Source: Streptomyces sp. MUM 2J (GTDB lineage: Bacteria > Actinomycetota > Actinomycetes > Streptomycetales > Streptomycetaceae). From it: a stretch of DNA of 64,000 nt. Under the pieces are notes generated by a model. It ran no database searches, was not told where the DNA came from, and worked only from the letters and a program-made list of their open reading frames with translations. A program made the translations under genes and the position numbers. Positions 16,570 to 25,420 of the stretch are shown one piece after another; position 1 is the first letter of the stretch; each line of letters opens with the position of its first letter. Location of the stretch: assembly GCF_022414535.1 (NCBI RefSeq), contig NZ_JADWYM010000025.1, positions 1 through 64,000 of the forward strand, written 5' to 3'.

Positions 16570-16581
16570 CCGGTCACGCCG

Positions 16582-16983
16582 TCAGAGCCGTTCGAGTCCG
16601 TGCATGACCGCCTCGAGGAGGGACCGGTCCGGGAGCTGCTGGCGCACGATCGGGGCGCGCGCGTGCACGGTCTCGGCCGCCAGCATGTCGGTGAGGAGTA
16701 CGGTCATCGCGCTGAACGGCAGCCGCAGGTACGCCGACAGCTCCGCCACCGAGAGCGGGTGGGCGCTCAGCCTCAGCACCGCCGTCTGCTCCGGCGTCGC
16801 GGACGACGGTGGATCGGCGCACGCCACGATCAGCGTGACCAGGTCGAGCGGAGCGCGGTCCCCGTCCGTGCCGGTGATGGTGTAGAGACGCTCCGGCTGC
16901 TTCTGCTCGCCCTCCTGTCCCTGACCGGCCGGCCGCGGCGGCTCGGGCTCACGCCGGTGCCTCTGGCGTTGCGGAGGCGTCAT
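16582..16983 (-). CDS. rarC: Conservon DUF742 protein (RarC/CvnC)
   Basis: A 133-residue DUF742 protein: a charged, Arg/Pro/Gln-rich N-terminal tail (1-30) followed by a compact winged-helix-like domain ('RLYTITGTDGDRAPLDLVTLI', 'LSAHPLSVAELSAYLRLPFSAMTVLLTDML', 'LLEAVMHGLERL'). The C protein bridges the other conservon components in S. coelicolor Cvn9. Its ATG overlaps the stop of rarB (ATGA), so the two are coupled. It is separated from rarD by 67 nt, filled mostly by the 16-nt repeat. Confidence 0.88.
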   Translation of the reverse strand: MTPPQRQRHRREPEPPRPAGQGQEGEQKQPERLYTITGTDGDRAPLDLVTLIVACADPPSSATPEQTAVLRLSAHPLSVAELSAYLRLPFSAMTVLLTDMLAAETVHARAPIVRQQLPDRSLLEAVMHGLERL

Positions 16984-17387
16984 ACGCTCTGCTCGTTACG
17001 GCGGGGCGGACTGGTCAGATGCGCACCGATCCGGACGACGAGGTCCCGCATGTAGTGGCTCATCAGGCCGGGCTCGCACACCATGTCGGACAGGACCGCG
17101 AGGTAGGCGTTGGCGCCGGCGGCCATCAGGTAGAAGTAGCCACCGTTGAGTTCGACGAGGACGAGCTTCATCTCACCATCGGTGGCCGGAATCTCCTCGG
17201 CGACCGCGGTGACCAGGCTCTGCAGCCCCGCGCAGGCGGCGGCGACGCGGTCGGCGGCGTCGGGGTCGCCGCCGTAGCGGGCGATACGCAGGCCGTCGGC
17301 GGACAGCACCACGATCATCTCGATGCCGGGAGCGCTGTTGTAGAGCTCCTTGAGCATCCAGTCGAAGTTCTGTCGCTGCTGGATCAC
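16980..17387 (-). CDS. rarB: Conservon roadblock/LC7 protein (RarB/CvnB)
   Basis: A 135-residue roadblock/LC7-domain protein ('NFDWMLKELYNSAPGIEMIVVLSADGL', 'MKLVLVELNGGYFYLMAAG', 'VGIGAHL'-like 'VVRIGAHLTSP'). Roadblock proteins act as GTPase partners or scaffolds; here the partner is the rarD GTPase. The GTG start at 17387 overlaps the TGA of rarA (GTGA), and AGGGGG lies 8 nt upstream. Confidence 0.9.
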   Translation of the reverse strand: MIQQRQNFDWMLKELYNSAPGIEMIVVLSADGLRIARYGGDPDAADRVAAACAGLQSLVTAVAEEIPATDGEMKLVLVELNGGYFYLMAAGANAYLAVLSDMVCEPGLMSHYMRDLVVRIGAHLTSPPRRNEQSV

Positions 17388-19024
17388 GTGAGATCCCCCT
17401 CGTCGTCGGCCCCCGGGTGGGCCGGGTCGTTGATCAGGTAGGTGAACTTCTCGGGGTGACGCGTGAACTCGGTGGGGTCGGCGCCCTCCGGCAGGCCCTT
17501 CCTCAGGCCCTGCCAGAACGACTCGACCCACAGGCCGGGCGGGCGGTCGTCCTGCTGGGGCCCGGCCTCGGGCCCGGCCCCGTCACCGGGCCGGTGCTGG
17601 GACCAGATGGTCGGCCGGCCCTCGCGCTCGGCGCGCTCGATGGCGTACTGCTCGCTGATGCGCTGGCTGATGGGCGTCTTGACCTTGCTGCGGCGCTGTG
17701 GAAGCCCCTTCTCCGTCCACTCGGTGACGACCGGCACCTCGTCGTCGTCCAGGGACACGTCGTCCGGGACGCGCGGGTTGGTGGGGCGGCGCCGCTTGGG
17801 CGGACGCTTGGGGCCTTCGACGCCGTCGGTGTCGGCCGTCGGCAGGGAGGTCGCGCCGATGCCGTGGGCGTAACCGGGGGCAGGCTCGGAGGTGACCATC
17901 TCCCGCGGGACGACGAGGATCGCCCGGGTGCCGCCGTAGGCGGAGGGACGCAGCGAGATCTGCATGTTGAAAGCGGTGCACAGACGTCCGACGACGGCGA
18001 GGCCCAGTCGCGGGGCCTCGCTGACGGCTTGCAGGTCGATGGCGCGCTTGGCCTTCTCCAGCACGCCCTCCAGGCGCAGCCGGGCCTCCTCGGTGAGGCT
18101 GACGCCGGAGTCCTCGATCTCGATGGCGATGCCGGTCTGCACCTCGGTGGCGGTGACGTGCACCTTGGTGTGCGGCGGCGAGTAGCGGGTGGCGTTGTCG
18201 AGGAGTTCGGCGCAGGCGTGGATGACCGGCTCGACGGAGATGCCACGGATGTTGACCTTGGCGATGTTGTCGAGGGAGATGCGCGGGTACTCCAGGATGC
18301 GCGACATCGCGCCGCGCAGCACGCTGTACAGCGGTACGGGCAGCGGCCACTGGCGGCCCGGCCGGCCACCGCCGAGGACGGCCACGGAGTCGGCGAGCCG
18401 GCCGATCATCGCGGTGCCGTGGTCGACGCGCAGCAGGTCGTCGAAGACCTCCGGGTTGCGGCCGTGGTCCTCCTCCATCTCCCGGAGTTCCTTGGCCTGC
18501 TGGTGGACGATCGCCTGCACACGGCGGGCGACGCTGACGAAGGAGCGCTGCGAGGAGTCACGCAGGGCCTCCTCGTGGTCGACGATGCGCAGCAGCGTCT
18601 TGACCACTTCGAGCTGCGCCGGCGAAAGGGCGCGGAAGTGCGGGTCCTCCAGGGAGAGCTGACGCAGTACCTCCCTGGGCGAGTTCCCCTTGTGCATCCG
18701 GTCCAGGGCCTGGGGAAGGTGCTCCAGGGCGAGACGTTCGTTCTCCTCCTCGTGGGAGGCCACCCGCTGTTCCAGGTACGCCGTGCGGCGTGCGTGCTCC
18801 GCCTCGGCCGCCCGCAGCCGACGGCCGCGGCGCACCGCCTCGGCGGCCGTGGCGATGACCAGCAGCGTGGCGATACCGCCGCACAGGCCGACGGCGGTCC
18901 GGGCCGGCTGCGCCACCAGGGCAGCGGCTGCTCCGGTCGCTGCGGCCATCGCTATGGCGGGCAGCAACAGCACGCGCGCGTAAGGGAGTTCGCGGCGACC
19001 AGGAGGGGATTGGACTCTCACCAT
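17384..19024 (-). CDS. rarA: Conservon membrane histidine-kinase-like sensor (RarA/CvnA)
   Basis: A 546-residue nitrate/nitrite-sensor-like ATPase. Two hydrophobic helices near the N-terminus (about residues 18-40 and 45-63) anchor it; a coiled-coil rich in Glu/Arg follows ('AAEAEHARRTAYLEQRVASHEEE', partial quote); the GHKL ATPase has the N-box 'ACAELLDNATRYS', G1 'EIEDSGVSL' and 'PRLGLAVVGRLC'. The C-terminal 150 residues are charged and disordered. The phospho-acceptor region lacks an obvious H-box in line with conservon A proteins working through protein contacts. The ATG at 19024 follows GAGGG; the upstream extension is Arg-rich noise. It is first in a rarABCDE operon. Confidence 0.9.
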   Translation of the reverse strand: MVRVQSPPGRRELPYARVLLLPAIAMAAATGAAAALVAQPARTAVGLCGGIATLLVIATAAEAVRRGRRLRAAEAEHARRTAYLEQRVASHEEENERLALEHLPQALDRMHKGNSPREVLRQLSLEDPHFRALSPAQLEVVKTLLRIVDHEEALRDSSQRSFVSVARRVQAIVHQQAKELREMEEDHGRNPEVFDDLLRVDHGTAMIGRLADSVAVLGGGRPGRQWPLPVPLYSVLRGAMSRILEYPRISLDNIAKVNIRGISVEPVIHACAELLDNATRYSPPHTKVHVTATEVQTGIAIEIEDSGVSLTEEARLRLEGVLEKAKRAIDLQAVSEAPRLGLAVVGRLCTAFNMQISLRPSAYGGTRAILVVPREMVTSEPAPGYAHGIGATSLPTADTDGVEGPKRPPKRRRPTNPRVPDDVSLDDDEVPVVTEWTEKGLPQRRSKVKTPISQRISEQYAIERAEREGRPTIWSQHRPGDGAGPEAGPQQDDRPPGLWVESFWQGLRKGLPEGADPTEFTRHPEKFTYLINDPAHPGADDEGDLT

Positions 19025-19200
19025 GTGGACCCTCTGGAGTCTTCGGAAGATTTGGGAACAAGTGCACGAATACATCTCAACTCGGTGCGCTGCGGGCGAG
19101 CTTAGTCCGACCGGATCATCGCCGGGTCACATTCGGGAAGCGCCTGAAATACCGCGCGCCGCAGGAGTACGCTCAGCCCCATTTGCACGCAGGGGCTTCA

Positions 19201-19237
19201 TTCGCACACGCTCCGTGACGGCTGGAGGGTGTGCGAA
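19201..19237. promoter_or_regulatory. Inverted repeat upstream of the conservon operon
   Basis: Perfect 9-nt arms TTCGCACAC and GTGTGCGAA separated by 19 nt lie about 180 nt upstream of the rarA start and just before the helicase terminator. It may be an operator for a dimeric regulator of the conservon, or part of the 3' end structure of the helicase transcript. Confidence 0.4.
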
Positions 19238-19267
19238 AGGCCGGTCACCGGAAAGGGTGACCGGCCT
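19238..19267 (-). terminator. Terminator of the helicase gene
   Basis: Perfect 12-nt arms AGGCCGGTCACC / GGTGACCGGCCT with a 6-nt loop, 75 nt downstream of the helicase stop and upstream of rarA, both on the minus strand. No T-run, as usual for actinomycetes. Confidence 0.8.
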
Positions 19268-19341
19268 CGTGAGGCGGGTCGGGAACCCGCATCCGCACGC
19301 CGACGGCGGGTCGGCGCCCGCCAGGACGCCGGCGGCGGGGA

Positions 19342-22146
19342 TCAGCCCACCGACGAGTAGGCGACCACGCCCCGCAGCAGACCGTCGACCGCCTTGCGCG
19401 CGGCCTTCGGCACGGTCGACCCGTCGGACGCCGCCGCCTGGATCTGCCCGAGGACGTCGATGACCTGCTTGCACCAGCGCACGAAGTCACCGGCGGGCAT
19501 CTCCGCCTCGCGCAGCACCTCGTCCAGGCCCTTCCCGGAGGCCCACGTGTAAGCGGCCCATGCGAAGCCGAGGTCGGGCTCGCGCTGGCCCACGCCCTCG
19601 GTCTGGTTGATGCGGAACTCCTCCTCCAGAGCGTCGAGTCGGCCCCAGATCCGCACCATCTCGCCGAGCGCCGCCTTCGCCCTGCCCGAGGGCAGCTTGG
19701 GCGCCATCGCGTCGTCGGCGACCCGCGCCTCGTACACCAGCGCCGAGACGCAGGCGGCGAGTTCGGCCGGGCCGAGCCCCTCCCAGACGCCGGCCCGCAG
19801 GCACTCGCTGGCCAGCAGATCGAGTTCGCCGTACAGCCGGGCGAGCCGTTTGCCGTGCTCGGTGACCTCGTCGCCGCGCAGGTAGTCGAGTTCGGTCAGC
19901 AACGCCACGATCCGGTCGAAGGTACGCGCGATGGTGTTCGTGCGGCCCTCGATCCGGCGCTCCAGCTGCCCGGTGTCGCGCAGCAGCCGGTGGTAGCGCT
20001 CGGCCCAGCGGGCGTGGTCCTCACGGTCGTTGCACCCGTGGCACGGGTGGGCGCGCAGGGCCCGGCGCAGACGGGCGATCTCCCGGTCGTCGGCCGCCTC
20101 GGCACGCCGCTTGCGGTGCCGCTCGGGCGCGATGTGCCCGGCCTTGGTCCGCAGCGCGGAGGCGAGATCGCGGCGGGACTGCGGCGAGCGCGGGTTGAAC
20201 GACTTGGGGATCCGCATCCGCTCCAGCGGCTCCACGGGCACCGGGAAGTCCATCGAGGCGAGCCGCTTGACCTGACGCTCGGCGGTCAGGACCAGCGGGC
20301 GGGGCCCGTCGTGCTGGTCGAAGCCGCGGTGGCCGTTGGACCGGCCGGCCGGCAGGCCGGGGTCGAGCACCAGAGCCAGGCCGGCGTACTTGCCGGTGGG
20401 GACGTGGATGACGTCCCCGGGCTTGAGCCGCTCCAGCGCCACGGCCGCCTCGGCACGCCGCAGGGCGACCCCCTGCCGCGCCAGCTCGGTCTCGCGGTCC
20501 TTGAGCTCGCGGCGCAGCCGCGCGTACTCCTCGAAGTCGCCCAGGTGGCAGGTCATGGACTCCTTGTAGCCCGCCAGCCCCTCCTCGTTGCGCTGCACCT
20601 GCCGGGAGATGCCGACGACGGACCGGTCCGCCTGGAACTGGGCGAAGGAGGTCTCCAGCAACTCCCGCGAGCGGTGCCGGCCGAACTGCTCGACCAGGTT
20701 GACCGCCATGTTGTACGACGGCCTGAAGCTGGAGCGCAGCGGATACGTCCGTGTGCCGGCGAGGCCCGCGAGGTGCTCGGGGCTCATCCCGCGCTGCCAC
20801 AGGACCACGGCATGGCCCTCGACGTCGATGCCGCGCCGGCCCGCGCGGCCGGTGAGCTGCGTGTACTCGCCGGGGGTGATGTCGGCGTGCTGCTCGCCGT
20901 TCCACTTGACCAGCTTCTCCAGCACCACCGAGCGGGCGGGCATGTTGATGCCGAGGGCGAGGGTCTCGGTGGCGAAGACGGCCTTCACCAGACCGCGGAC
21001 GAACAGTTCCTCCACGACCTCCTTGAAGGTCGGCAGCATGCCCGCGTGGTGGGCGGCGATTCCCCGCTCCAGCCCCTCCAGCCACTCGTAGTAGCCGAGC
21101 ACGTGCAGGTCCTCGGTGGGGATGCTGGCCGTGCGCTCTTCGACCAGGGCCCGGACCCGGTCCCGGGCGTCCTCGTCGTTCAGCCGGAGGCCCGCGTACA
21201 GGCACTGCTCGACGGCTGCCTGGCAGGCGGCGCGGCTGAAGATGAAGGTGATGGCGGGCAACAGTCCCTCGGCGTCCAGCCGCTCGATGACCTCGGGGCG
21301 GCTCGGCGTCCAGACGCGCGAGCGCTGGCGGCGCTCCCGCTCGCGGTCGGCGTCGCGCATCGCCCGGCCGCGTCTGCGGTCCTGGTAGGAGGGGCGGCTC
21401 GCCTCCGTGCGGGCCAGCCGGGTCAGGTCGGGGTTGACGGCCTTGCGGTGCCCCTCCCCCTCCTCGAACAGGTCGTACATCCGCCGCCCGGCGAGCACGT
21501 GCTGGAACAGCGGCACGGGCCGGTGCTCGGAGACGATCACCTCCGTGTCACCGCGGACGGTGTCCAGCCAGTCGCCGAACTCCTCGGCGTTGGAGACGGT
21601 CGCGGACAGCGACACGAGCGTGACGGACTCGGGGAGGTGGATGATCACTTCCTCCCAGACGGCGCCGCGGAAGCGGTCGGAGAGGTAGTGCACCTCGTCC
21701 ATGACCACGTGGCCGAGGCCGAGCAGCGTCTGCGAGCCGGCGTAGAGCATGTTCCGCAGCACCTCGGTGGTCATCACGACCACCGGGGCACTTGAGTTCA
21801 CGCTGTTGTCGCCGGTGAGGAGGCCGACCTTCTCGGTGCCGTAGCGACGGCAGAGGTCGGCGTACTTCTGGTTCGACAGCGCCTTGATCGGTGTCGTGTA
21901 GAAGCACTTCCTGCCCTGCTGCAGGGCCAGGTGGACGGCGAACTCACCCACGATCGTCTTGCCGGAGCCGGTGGGGGCGGCCACCAGCACGCCCTTTCCC
22001 GCCTCAAGTGCCTGGCAGGCCTCGATCTGGAAGGGGTCGAGGCCGAAGTCGTACATCTCGCGGAAGGACGCGAGCGCGGTGGCCTGCTCGGCAGCACGCC
22101 TGCGGGCTGCCGCGTACCGCTCGGCCGGTGAGAGGTCCTCTGTCAT
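19342..22146 (-). CDS. Ski2/Mtr4-like DEVH-box RNA helicase (HelY-type)
   Basis: A 934-residue superfamily-2 helicase. Motif I 'AAPTGSGKTIVGEF', Ia 'TPIKALSNQKY', motif II 'VVMDEVHYL' (DEVH), motif III 'VSLSATVSNAEEF', and motif VI 'QLTGRAGRRGID' are present, with a C-terminal helical rRNA-processing-arch-like region (about 640-930) containing the CX2C pair 'HPCHGCND'. Related to mycobacterial HelY and eukaryotic Ski2/Mtr4, which unwind RNA for degradation or processing. Start chosen at ATG 22146; 15 residues upstream are not conserved in character. It follows tatC after a hairpin and probably has its own promoter. Confidence 0.92.
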   Translation of the reverse strand: MTEDLSPAERYAAARRRAAEQATALASFREMYDFGLDPFQIEACQALEAGKGVLVAAPTGSGKTIVGEFAVHLALQQGRKCFYTTPIKALSNQKYADLCRRYGTEKVGLLTGDNSVNSSAPVVVMTTEVLRNMLYAGSQTLLGLGHVVMDEVHYLSDRFRGAVWEEVIIHLPESVTLVSLSATVSNAEEFGDWLDTVRGDTEVIVSEHRPVPLFQHVLAGRRMYDLFEEGEGHRKAVNPDLTRLARTEASRPSYQDRRRGRAMRDADRERERRQRSRVWTPSRPEVIERLDAEGLLPAITFIFSRAACQAAVEQCLYAGLRLNDEDARDRVRALVEERTASIPTEDLHVLGYYEWLEGLERGIAAHHAGMLPTFKEVVEELFVRGLVKAVFATETLALGINMPARSVVLEKLVKWNGEQHADITPGEYTQLTGRAGRRGIDVEGHAVVLWQRGMSPEHLAGLAGTRTYPLRSSFRPSYNMAVNLVEQFGRHRSRELLETSFAQFQADRSVVGISRQVQRNEEGLAGYKESMTCHLGDFEEYARLRRELKDRETELARQGVALRRAEAAVALERLKPGDVIHVPTGKYAGLALVLDPGLPAGRSNGHRGFDQHDGPRPLVLTAERQVKRLASMDFPVPVEPLERMRIPKSFNPRSPQSRRDLASALRTKAGHIAPERHRKRRAEAADDREIARLRRALRAHPCHGCNDREDHARWAERYHRLLRDTGQLERRIEGRTNTIARTFDRIVALLTELDYLRGDEVTEHGKRLARLYGELDLLASECLRAGVWEGLGPAELAACVSALVYEARVADDAMAPKLPSGRAKAALGEMVRIWGRLDALEEEFRINQTEGVGQREPDLGFAWAAYTWASGKGLDEVLREAEMPAGDFVRWCKQVIDVLGQIQAAASDGSTVPKAARKAVDGLLRGVVAYSSVG

Positions 22147-22217
22147 CGTGCTTTCGAGCGTACCGGGCTCCACTGACAACAGGACGATCATTATGCGGAT
22201 CGGCCGCGCGAACGCCG

Positions 22218-22247
22218 ACGGGGCGGGTGGCCGCCCACCCGCCCCGT
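22218..22247 (-). terminator. Terminator after tatC
   Basis: Perfect 13-nt arms ACGGGGCGGGTGG / CCACCCGCCCCGT with a 4-nt loop, 34 nt downstream of the tatC stop and before the helicase start. Confidence 0.85.
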
Positions 22248-22280
22248 TCCTTCGGCCGGTCCGGTTCCCCGCGAGGACCG

Positions 22281-23225
22281 CTACGTGACGTCGTCGTAGC
22301 CGTTGACGCGGTCCGTGCTCGTCTGCTCGGGCAGGGCACGGCTGGCGGTCACGGGCTCCGCCTCACCGACCTCCTCGGGCGTGAGGTCCAGCTCGGAGGC
22401 CTCGTCGTCGGCGGGGCCCATCTCCTCGCGCCTCGCCCGGCGCCGGTCGTTCATGAGGGAGAACCCGGTCGCGCAGAAGTACAGCAGCCAGATCGGGCCC
22501 GCCAGGGCCATCATGGTCAGCGGGTCGGTGCTCGGGGTGGCGACGGCGGCGAAGACCGTGATCGCCATGATCATCCCGCGCCACCAGCCGAGCATCCGCC
22601 GGCCGCTCAGCACCCCGGTCAGGTTCAGCATGACCAGCAGCAGCGGCAGCTCGAAGGAGAGGCCGAAGACCAGCACCATGCGGACGACGAGGTCGAGCAG
22701 GTCGTCCAGTGGCAGCAGGTTGTCGAGGTCGGCCGGGGAGAAGTCCAGCAGCACCCGCGACATGGTCGGCAGCGTCTTGTAGGCGAAGAACGCGCCGCCG
22801 AGGAAGAGCGGGACACCCGTGCCGACGAAGGCGTAGGCGTACTTGCGCTCGTGCTTGTGCAGCCCCGGGGCGACGAACGCCCACAGCTGGTAGAGCCAGA
22901 CCGGCGAGGCGAAGACCACGCCGGCCATCAGGGACACCTTGAGGGCGAGCGTGAAGGGGGTGAGCAGACCGTTCAGGACGATGCGGGCGCAGGTCCCGCT
23001 GCGCTGCTGCGCCAGTTCGGCGAAGCTGGCCTTGCAGCCCACGGCGTCCAGGATCGGGTTCGTGAAGAACTCGACGATGTCCTTGTAGAAGAAGGCGGCG
23101 ACGATCGTGACGACGACGATGGCCAGGACGGCCTTCGCGAGCCGGTTGCGGAGCTCACGAAGGTGCTCCGCGAGGGGCATCCGCCCCTCGGGATCCTTCT
23201 CCTTCTGGCGGGCAGGCTTCAGCAA
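22281..23225 (-). CDS. tatC: Twin-arginine translocase subunit TatC
   Basis: A 314-residue polytopic membrane protein, the receptor subunit of the twin-arginine translocase that exports folded proteins. Six membrane spans are visible, with the TatC signatures 'MPLAEHLRELRNRL' near the N-terminus and 'FVAPGLHKHERKYA' in the middle; 'FGLSFELPL' is in a later span. The C-terminal 60 residues are acidic and cytosolic. The start is a TTG at 23225 (TTGCTGAAG). It is 47 nt downstream of tatA, forming a tatAC pair; tatB lies elsewhere in Streptomyces. Confidence 0.96.
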   Translation of the reverse strand: MLKPARQKEKDPEGRMPLAEHLRELRNRLAKAVLAIVVVTIVAAFFYKDIVEFFTNPILDAVGCKASFAELAQQRSGTCARIVLNGLLTPFTLALKVSLMAGVVFASPVWLYQLWAFVAPGLHKHERKYAYAFVGTGVPLFLGGAFFAYKTLPTMSRVLLDFSPADLDNLLPLDDLLDLVVRMVLVFGLSFELPLLLVMLNLTGVLSGRRMLGWWRGMIMAITVFAAVATPSTDPLTMMALAGPIWLLYFCATGFSLMNDRRRARREEMGPADDEASELDLTPEEVGEAEPVTASRALPEQTSTDRVNGYDDVT

Positions 23226-23272
23226 CCCACGTTCCCATCTCGTGCGGCGGGCCGGAGATCACCGGCCCTGCG

Positions 23273-23560
23273 TCAGCGCTTGGTCGTGTCCGTCGGCTCG
23301 TTGACCGGGCGCGAGCTCGTCACGTCGCCGGGGGCCGCCTGGATGGTGCGCTGCGCCGGGGGCTGTTCGCCGTCGGCGTCCGTGGACGGGGCGGAGGTGC
23401 CGCTGCTGCCGTCATCCTTCATCGCCTTGGCCTCGCTCTTGAGGATGCGCGCGGACTTGCCGAGGGAGCGGGCCATGTCCGGAAGCTTCTTCGCGCCGAA
23501 CAGCAGGACGATGACGACGAGGATGAGAATGATCTCGGGGGCTCCGAGCCTTCCGAACAT
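23273..23560 (-). CDS. tatA: Twin-arginine translocase subunit TatA
   Basis: A 95-residue TatA: one N-terminal membrane helix ('PEIILILVVIVLLFGAKKLPDMARSLGKSARI', given as region 8-39) with the Phe-Gly hinge before the amphipathic helix, then an acidic, Ser/Thr/Pro-rich tail. Multiple copies form the export pore. The ATG at 23560 has AAGG about 8 nt upstream. A 259-nt spacer upstream suggests its own promoter. Confidence 0.96.
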   Translation of the reverse strand: MFGRLGAPEIILILVVIVLLFGAKKLPDMARSLGKSARILKSEAKAMKDDGSSGTSAPSTDADGEQPPAQRTIQAAPGDVTSSRPVNEPTDTTKR

Positions 23561-23819
23561 AAGTCTTTACCTTCTCACCGAGGCGGCTGGGTGGGTTGCT
23601 GTCGGACCGGCCGGACATATGTCCGATCAATCGTGCTCACAGCGATCGTAACGCCCAGGGGTAAACGAGAGGCAATCCCCGTGCGTACTCCCGGTCAGCG
23701 GAGCGGGCCTCGTTCTCCGCGCCGCGATCAGCAGCGTACCTGCCGCGACCCACCACACGGCAGGGCGAACCGACCCAAAGCGGCCGGGGCGGCTGGCGCG
23801 GGAACTCCGCCGCGCAGAC

Positions 23820-24014
23820 TCACAGCGAGTCGGCGGCCCGGGCCGCGCTGACCGTCGCCCGCTCCAGATCCTCGGCCGCCCTGCTGATGCGGCGTGCGGA
23901 GTCGGTGACCTGCCTCCCGAGGCGCTGGGCCTCCAGGAAGACCTGCACCGCGAGCACCCCCAGAACGACGAGACCCACGAAACCCACGGCAACGGCGAAC
24001 ATCGGCCAGAACAT
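23820..24014 (-). CDS. Small single-span membrane protein of the paf operon
   Basis: A 64-residue protein with one hydrophobic helix (about 5-27, 'FAVAVGFVGLVVLGVLAVQVF') followed by a charged amphipathic, probably coiled-coil segment rich in Arg, Glu and Ala. I do not recognise a named family. It lies 20 nt downstream of the zinc-ribbon gene and upstream of tatA, so may be the last gene of the pafB-pafC transcript. Start at ATG 24014; a second in-frame ATG at 24002 is possible. Confidence 0.7.
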   Translation of the reverse strand: MFWPMFAVAVGFVGLVVLGVLAVQVFLEAQRLGRQVTDSARRISRAAEDLERATVSAARAADSL

Positions 24015-24034
24015 GCCGTCGAGCCTAGACCCTC

Positions 24035-24328
24035 TCAGAGCGTCGAATGCAGCCGCAGGGTACGGACACCACCGCCGGTGAGCAGTTCCACGATCCGCTC
24101 CCCCGCGGGCTTGCGCACCGCCGCGCCGCACTCGGGGCAGGTGAAGGAGTAGAAGGTGGTCCTGCTGCTGGCGCCGATGGCCAGGCGCAAGGCACCGGCA
24201 GCGAGTTCGAAGCGCCCCCGGCAGTCGGGGCAGCCGGCTCTGAAGACCACCGGGGCCACACTGCGCATGCCCCCGAAAGCAGAGGCCACCGACATGCTCC
24301 GTCCACCCTGCGTCGCCGACTCGCTCAC
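24035..24328 (-). CDS. Small zinc-ribbon protein coupled to pafC
   Basis: A 97-residue protein with two CxxC knuckles, 'AGCPDCRGRFEL' and 'FTCPECGAAVRK', spaced for a zinc ribbon. The rest is hydrophobic strand-like sequence; no catalytic motif. Its GTG start overlaps the TGA of pafC (GTGA), so it is translationally coupled to the DNA-damage regulator gene. Function unknown; nucleic-acid or protein binding is plausible for a zinc ribbon but not shown. Confidence 0.75.
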   Translation of the reverse strand: MSESATQGGRSMSVASAFGGMRSVAPVVFRAGCPDCRGRFELAAGALRLAIGASSRTTFYSFTCPECGAAVRKPAGERIVELLTGGGVRTLRLHSTL

Positions 24329-25401
24329 AGCCTCTGCTCCTCTGTCTCCGGTCGCCCCTCGTCCGGACCGTCCGCCCGCCCCGGGTGGGACACCCCCGTC
24401 CCGGGCGACCGGTCCACCTCCAGTCCGTCGTACGCGGCCAGCGCGTCGCGGGCGGCCTGCCGGGCGCTGCCCGCCAGCTCCGGCGGCGACACGATCCTGC
24501 CGTCCCGGCCCAGGCGCAGCGCCAGGCGTCTGAGCGAGGCCGGCTCGGGCGTACGCAGAGTGATACGCAGTCCGCCGTCGGAAAGCTCATCCGCGCTGTC
24601 GTGCGGGTAGTACTCGGCGACCCACCGGCCGCCCGGGCCGACCTCGACGACGACCTCCGGGTCCTCGGCGGCGGGCTGCACCAGTGCCTGGGACAGGTCG
24701 CGCGGCTCGATCTCCGGCGGGGCGGACGGCTCGTCCAGGATCTCGATCTCGGCGACCCGGTCGAGCCGGAAGGTGCGGCGCGCCTCGGAGCGGCGGCACC
24801 AGGCCTCCACATAGGTGTGGCCCACGCTGACCAGGCGGATGGGGTCGATCTCGCGCTCGGTTACCTCGTCACGGGCCGGGGAGTAGTAGCGGATCCACAG
24901 CCGGCGCCGCTCGGAGATCGCCCGGTCGACGTCGGCGAAGACCCCGCCCTCGGACTCGAAGGTCACCGACAGCCGGGAACTGGCCCCGGCGGCCTCCCCC
25001 GCCGCGGCCTCCACCTTGGCCGTCGCCCGCAGCAGTGCCTGCCGGTCGCCCTCGCGCAGGCCGGGAAGGGTCGCCACCGCACGGGCGGCCACCAGCAGCG
25101 CGGTGGCCTCGTCGGCGGCGAGGCGCAGCGGCTCGGCCGCCTCCGCCCCGAGTGCCGCGGGGTTGTGCCACCAGATGCGCTCCCCGTCGGTGTCGATGTC
25201 GAGCAGATCACCGCCCCGGAAGCTCGTACCGCACATGGGCAGCACGTCGAGGTCGGAGACCAGCTCGTCCTCGCTGATCCCGAAGGCGCGGGCCACGTCC
25301 TCGATGCGGGCCCCGGGCCGCTCCCTGAGATAGGTCACCAGGGAGAGCATCCGCCGGGTCTGGTCGATGGCGCTCGCGGGCCTGACCGGTTTGCCTGCCA
25401 C
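24325..25401 (-). CDS. pafC: WYL-domain regulator PafC
   Basis: A 358-residue WYL protein: winged helix ('RRMLSLVTYLRERPGARIEDVARAFGISEDELVSDLDVL', region 16-54), then a WYL domain ('LWIRYYSPARDEVTEREIDPIRLVSVGHTYVEAWCRRSEARRTFRLDRV', region about 170-218) and the WCX C-terminal region. PafB and PafC together activate the SOS-independent mycobacterial-type DNA-damage response. Lies 19 nt downstream of pafB and overlaps the zinc-ribbon gene. GTG start. Confidence 0.92.
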   Translation of the reverse strand: MAGKPVRPASAIDQTRRMLSLVTYLRERPGARIEDVARAFGISEDELVSDLDVLPMCGTSFRGGDLLDIDTDGERIWWHNPAALGAEAAEPLRLAADEATALLVAARAVATLPGLREGDRQALLRATAKVEAAAGEAAGASSRLSVTFESEGGVFADVDRAISERRRLWIRYYSPARDEVTEREIDPIRLVSVGHTYVEAWCRRSEARRTFRLDRVAEIEILDEPSAPPEIEPRDLSQALVQPAAEDPEVVVEVGPGGRWVAEYYPHDSADELSDGGLRITLRTPEPASLRRLALRLGRDGRIVSPPELAGSARQAARDALAAYDGLEVDRSPGTGVSHPGRADGPDEGRPETEEQRL

Positions 25402-25420
25402 TGTCCTGCTCCGCTCCCCC

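Larger units (their letters stand above)
19025..19341. other. Spacer between rarA start and helicase stop
   Basis: This 317-nt stretch holds no gene. It contains, from left to right, the AT-richer promoter side of rarA (around 19030-19090, GATTTGGGAACAAGTGCACG), the 9-nt inverted repeat at 19201-19237, and the strong hairpin at 19238-19267. Confidence 0.6.
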
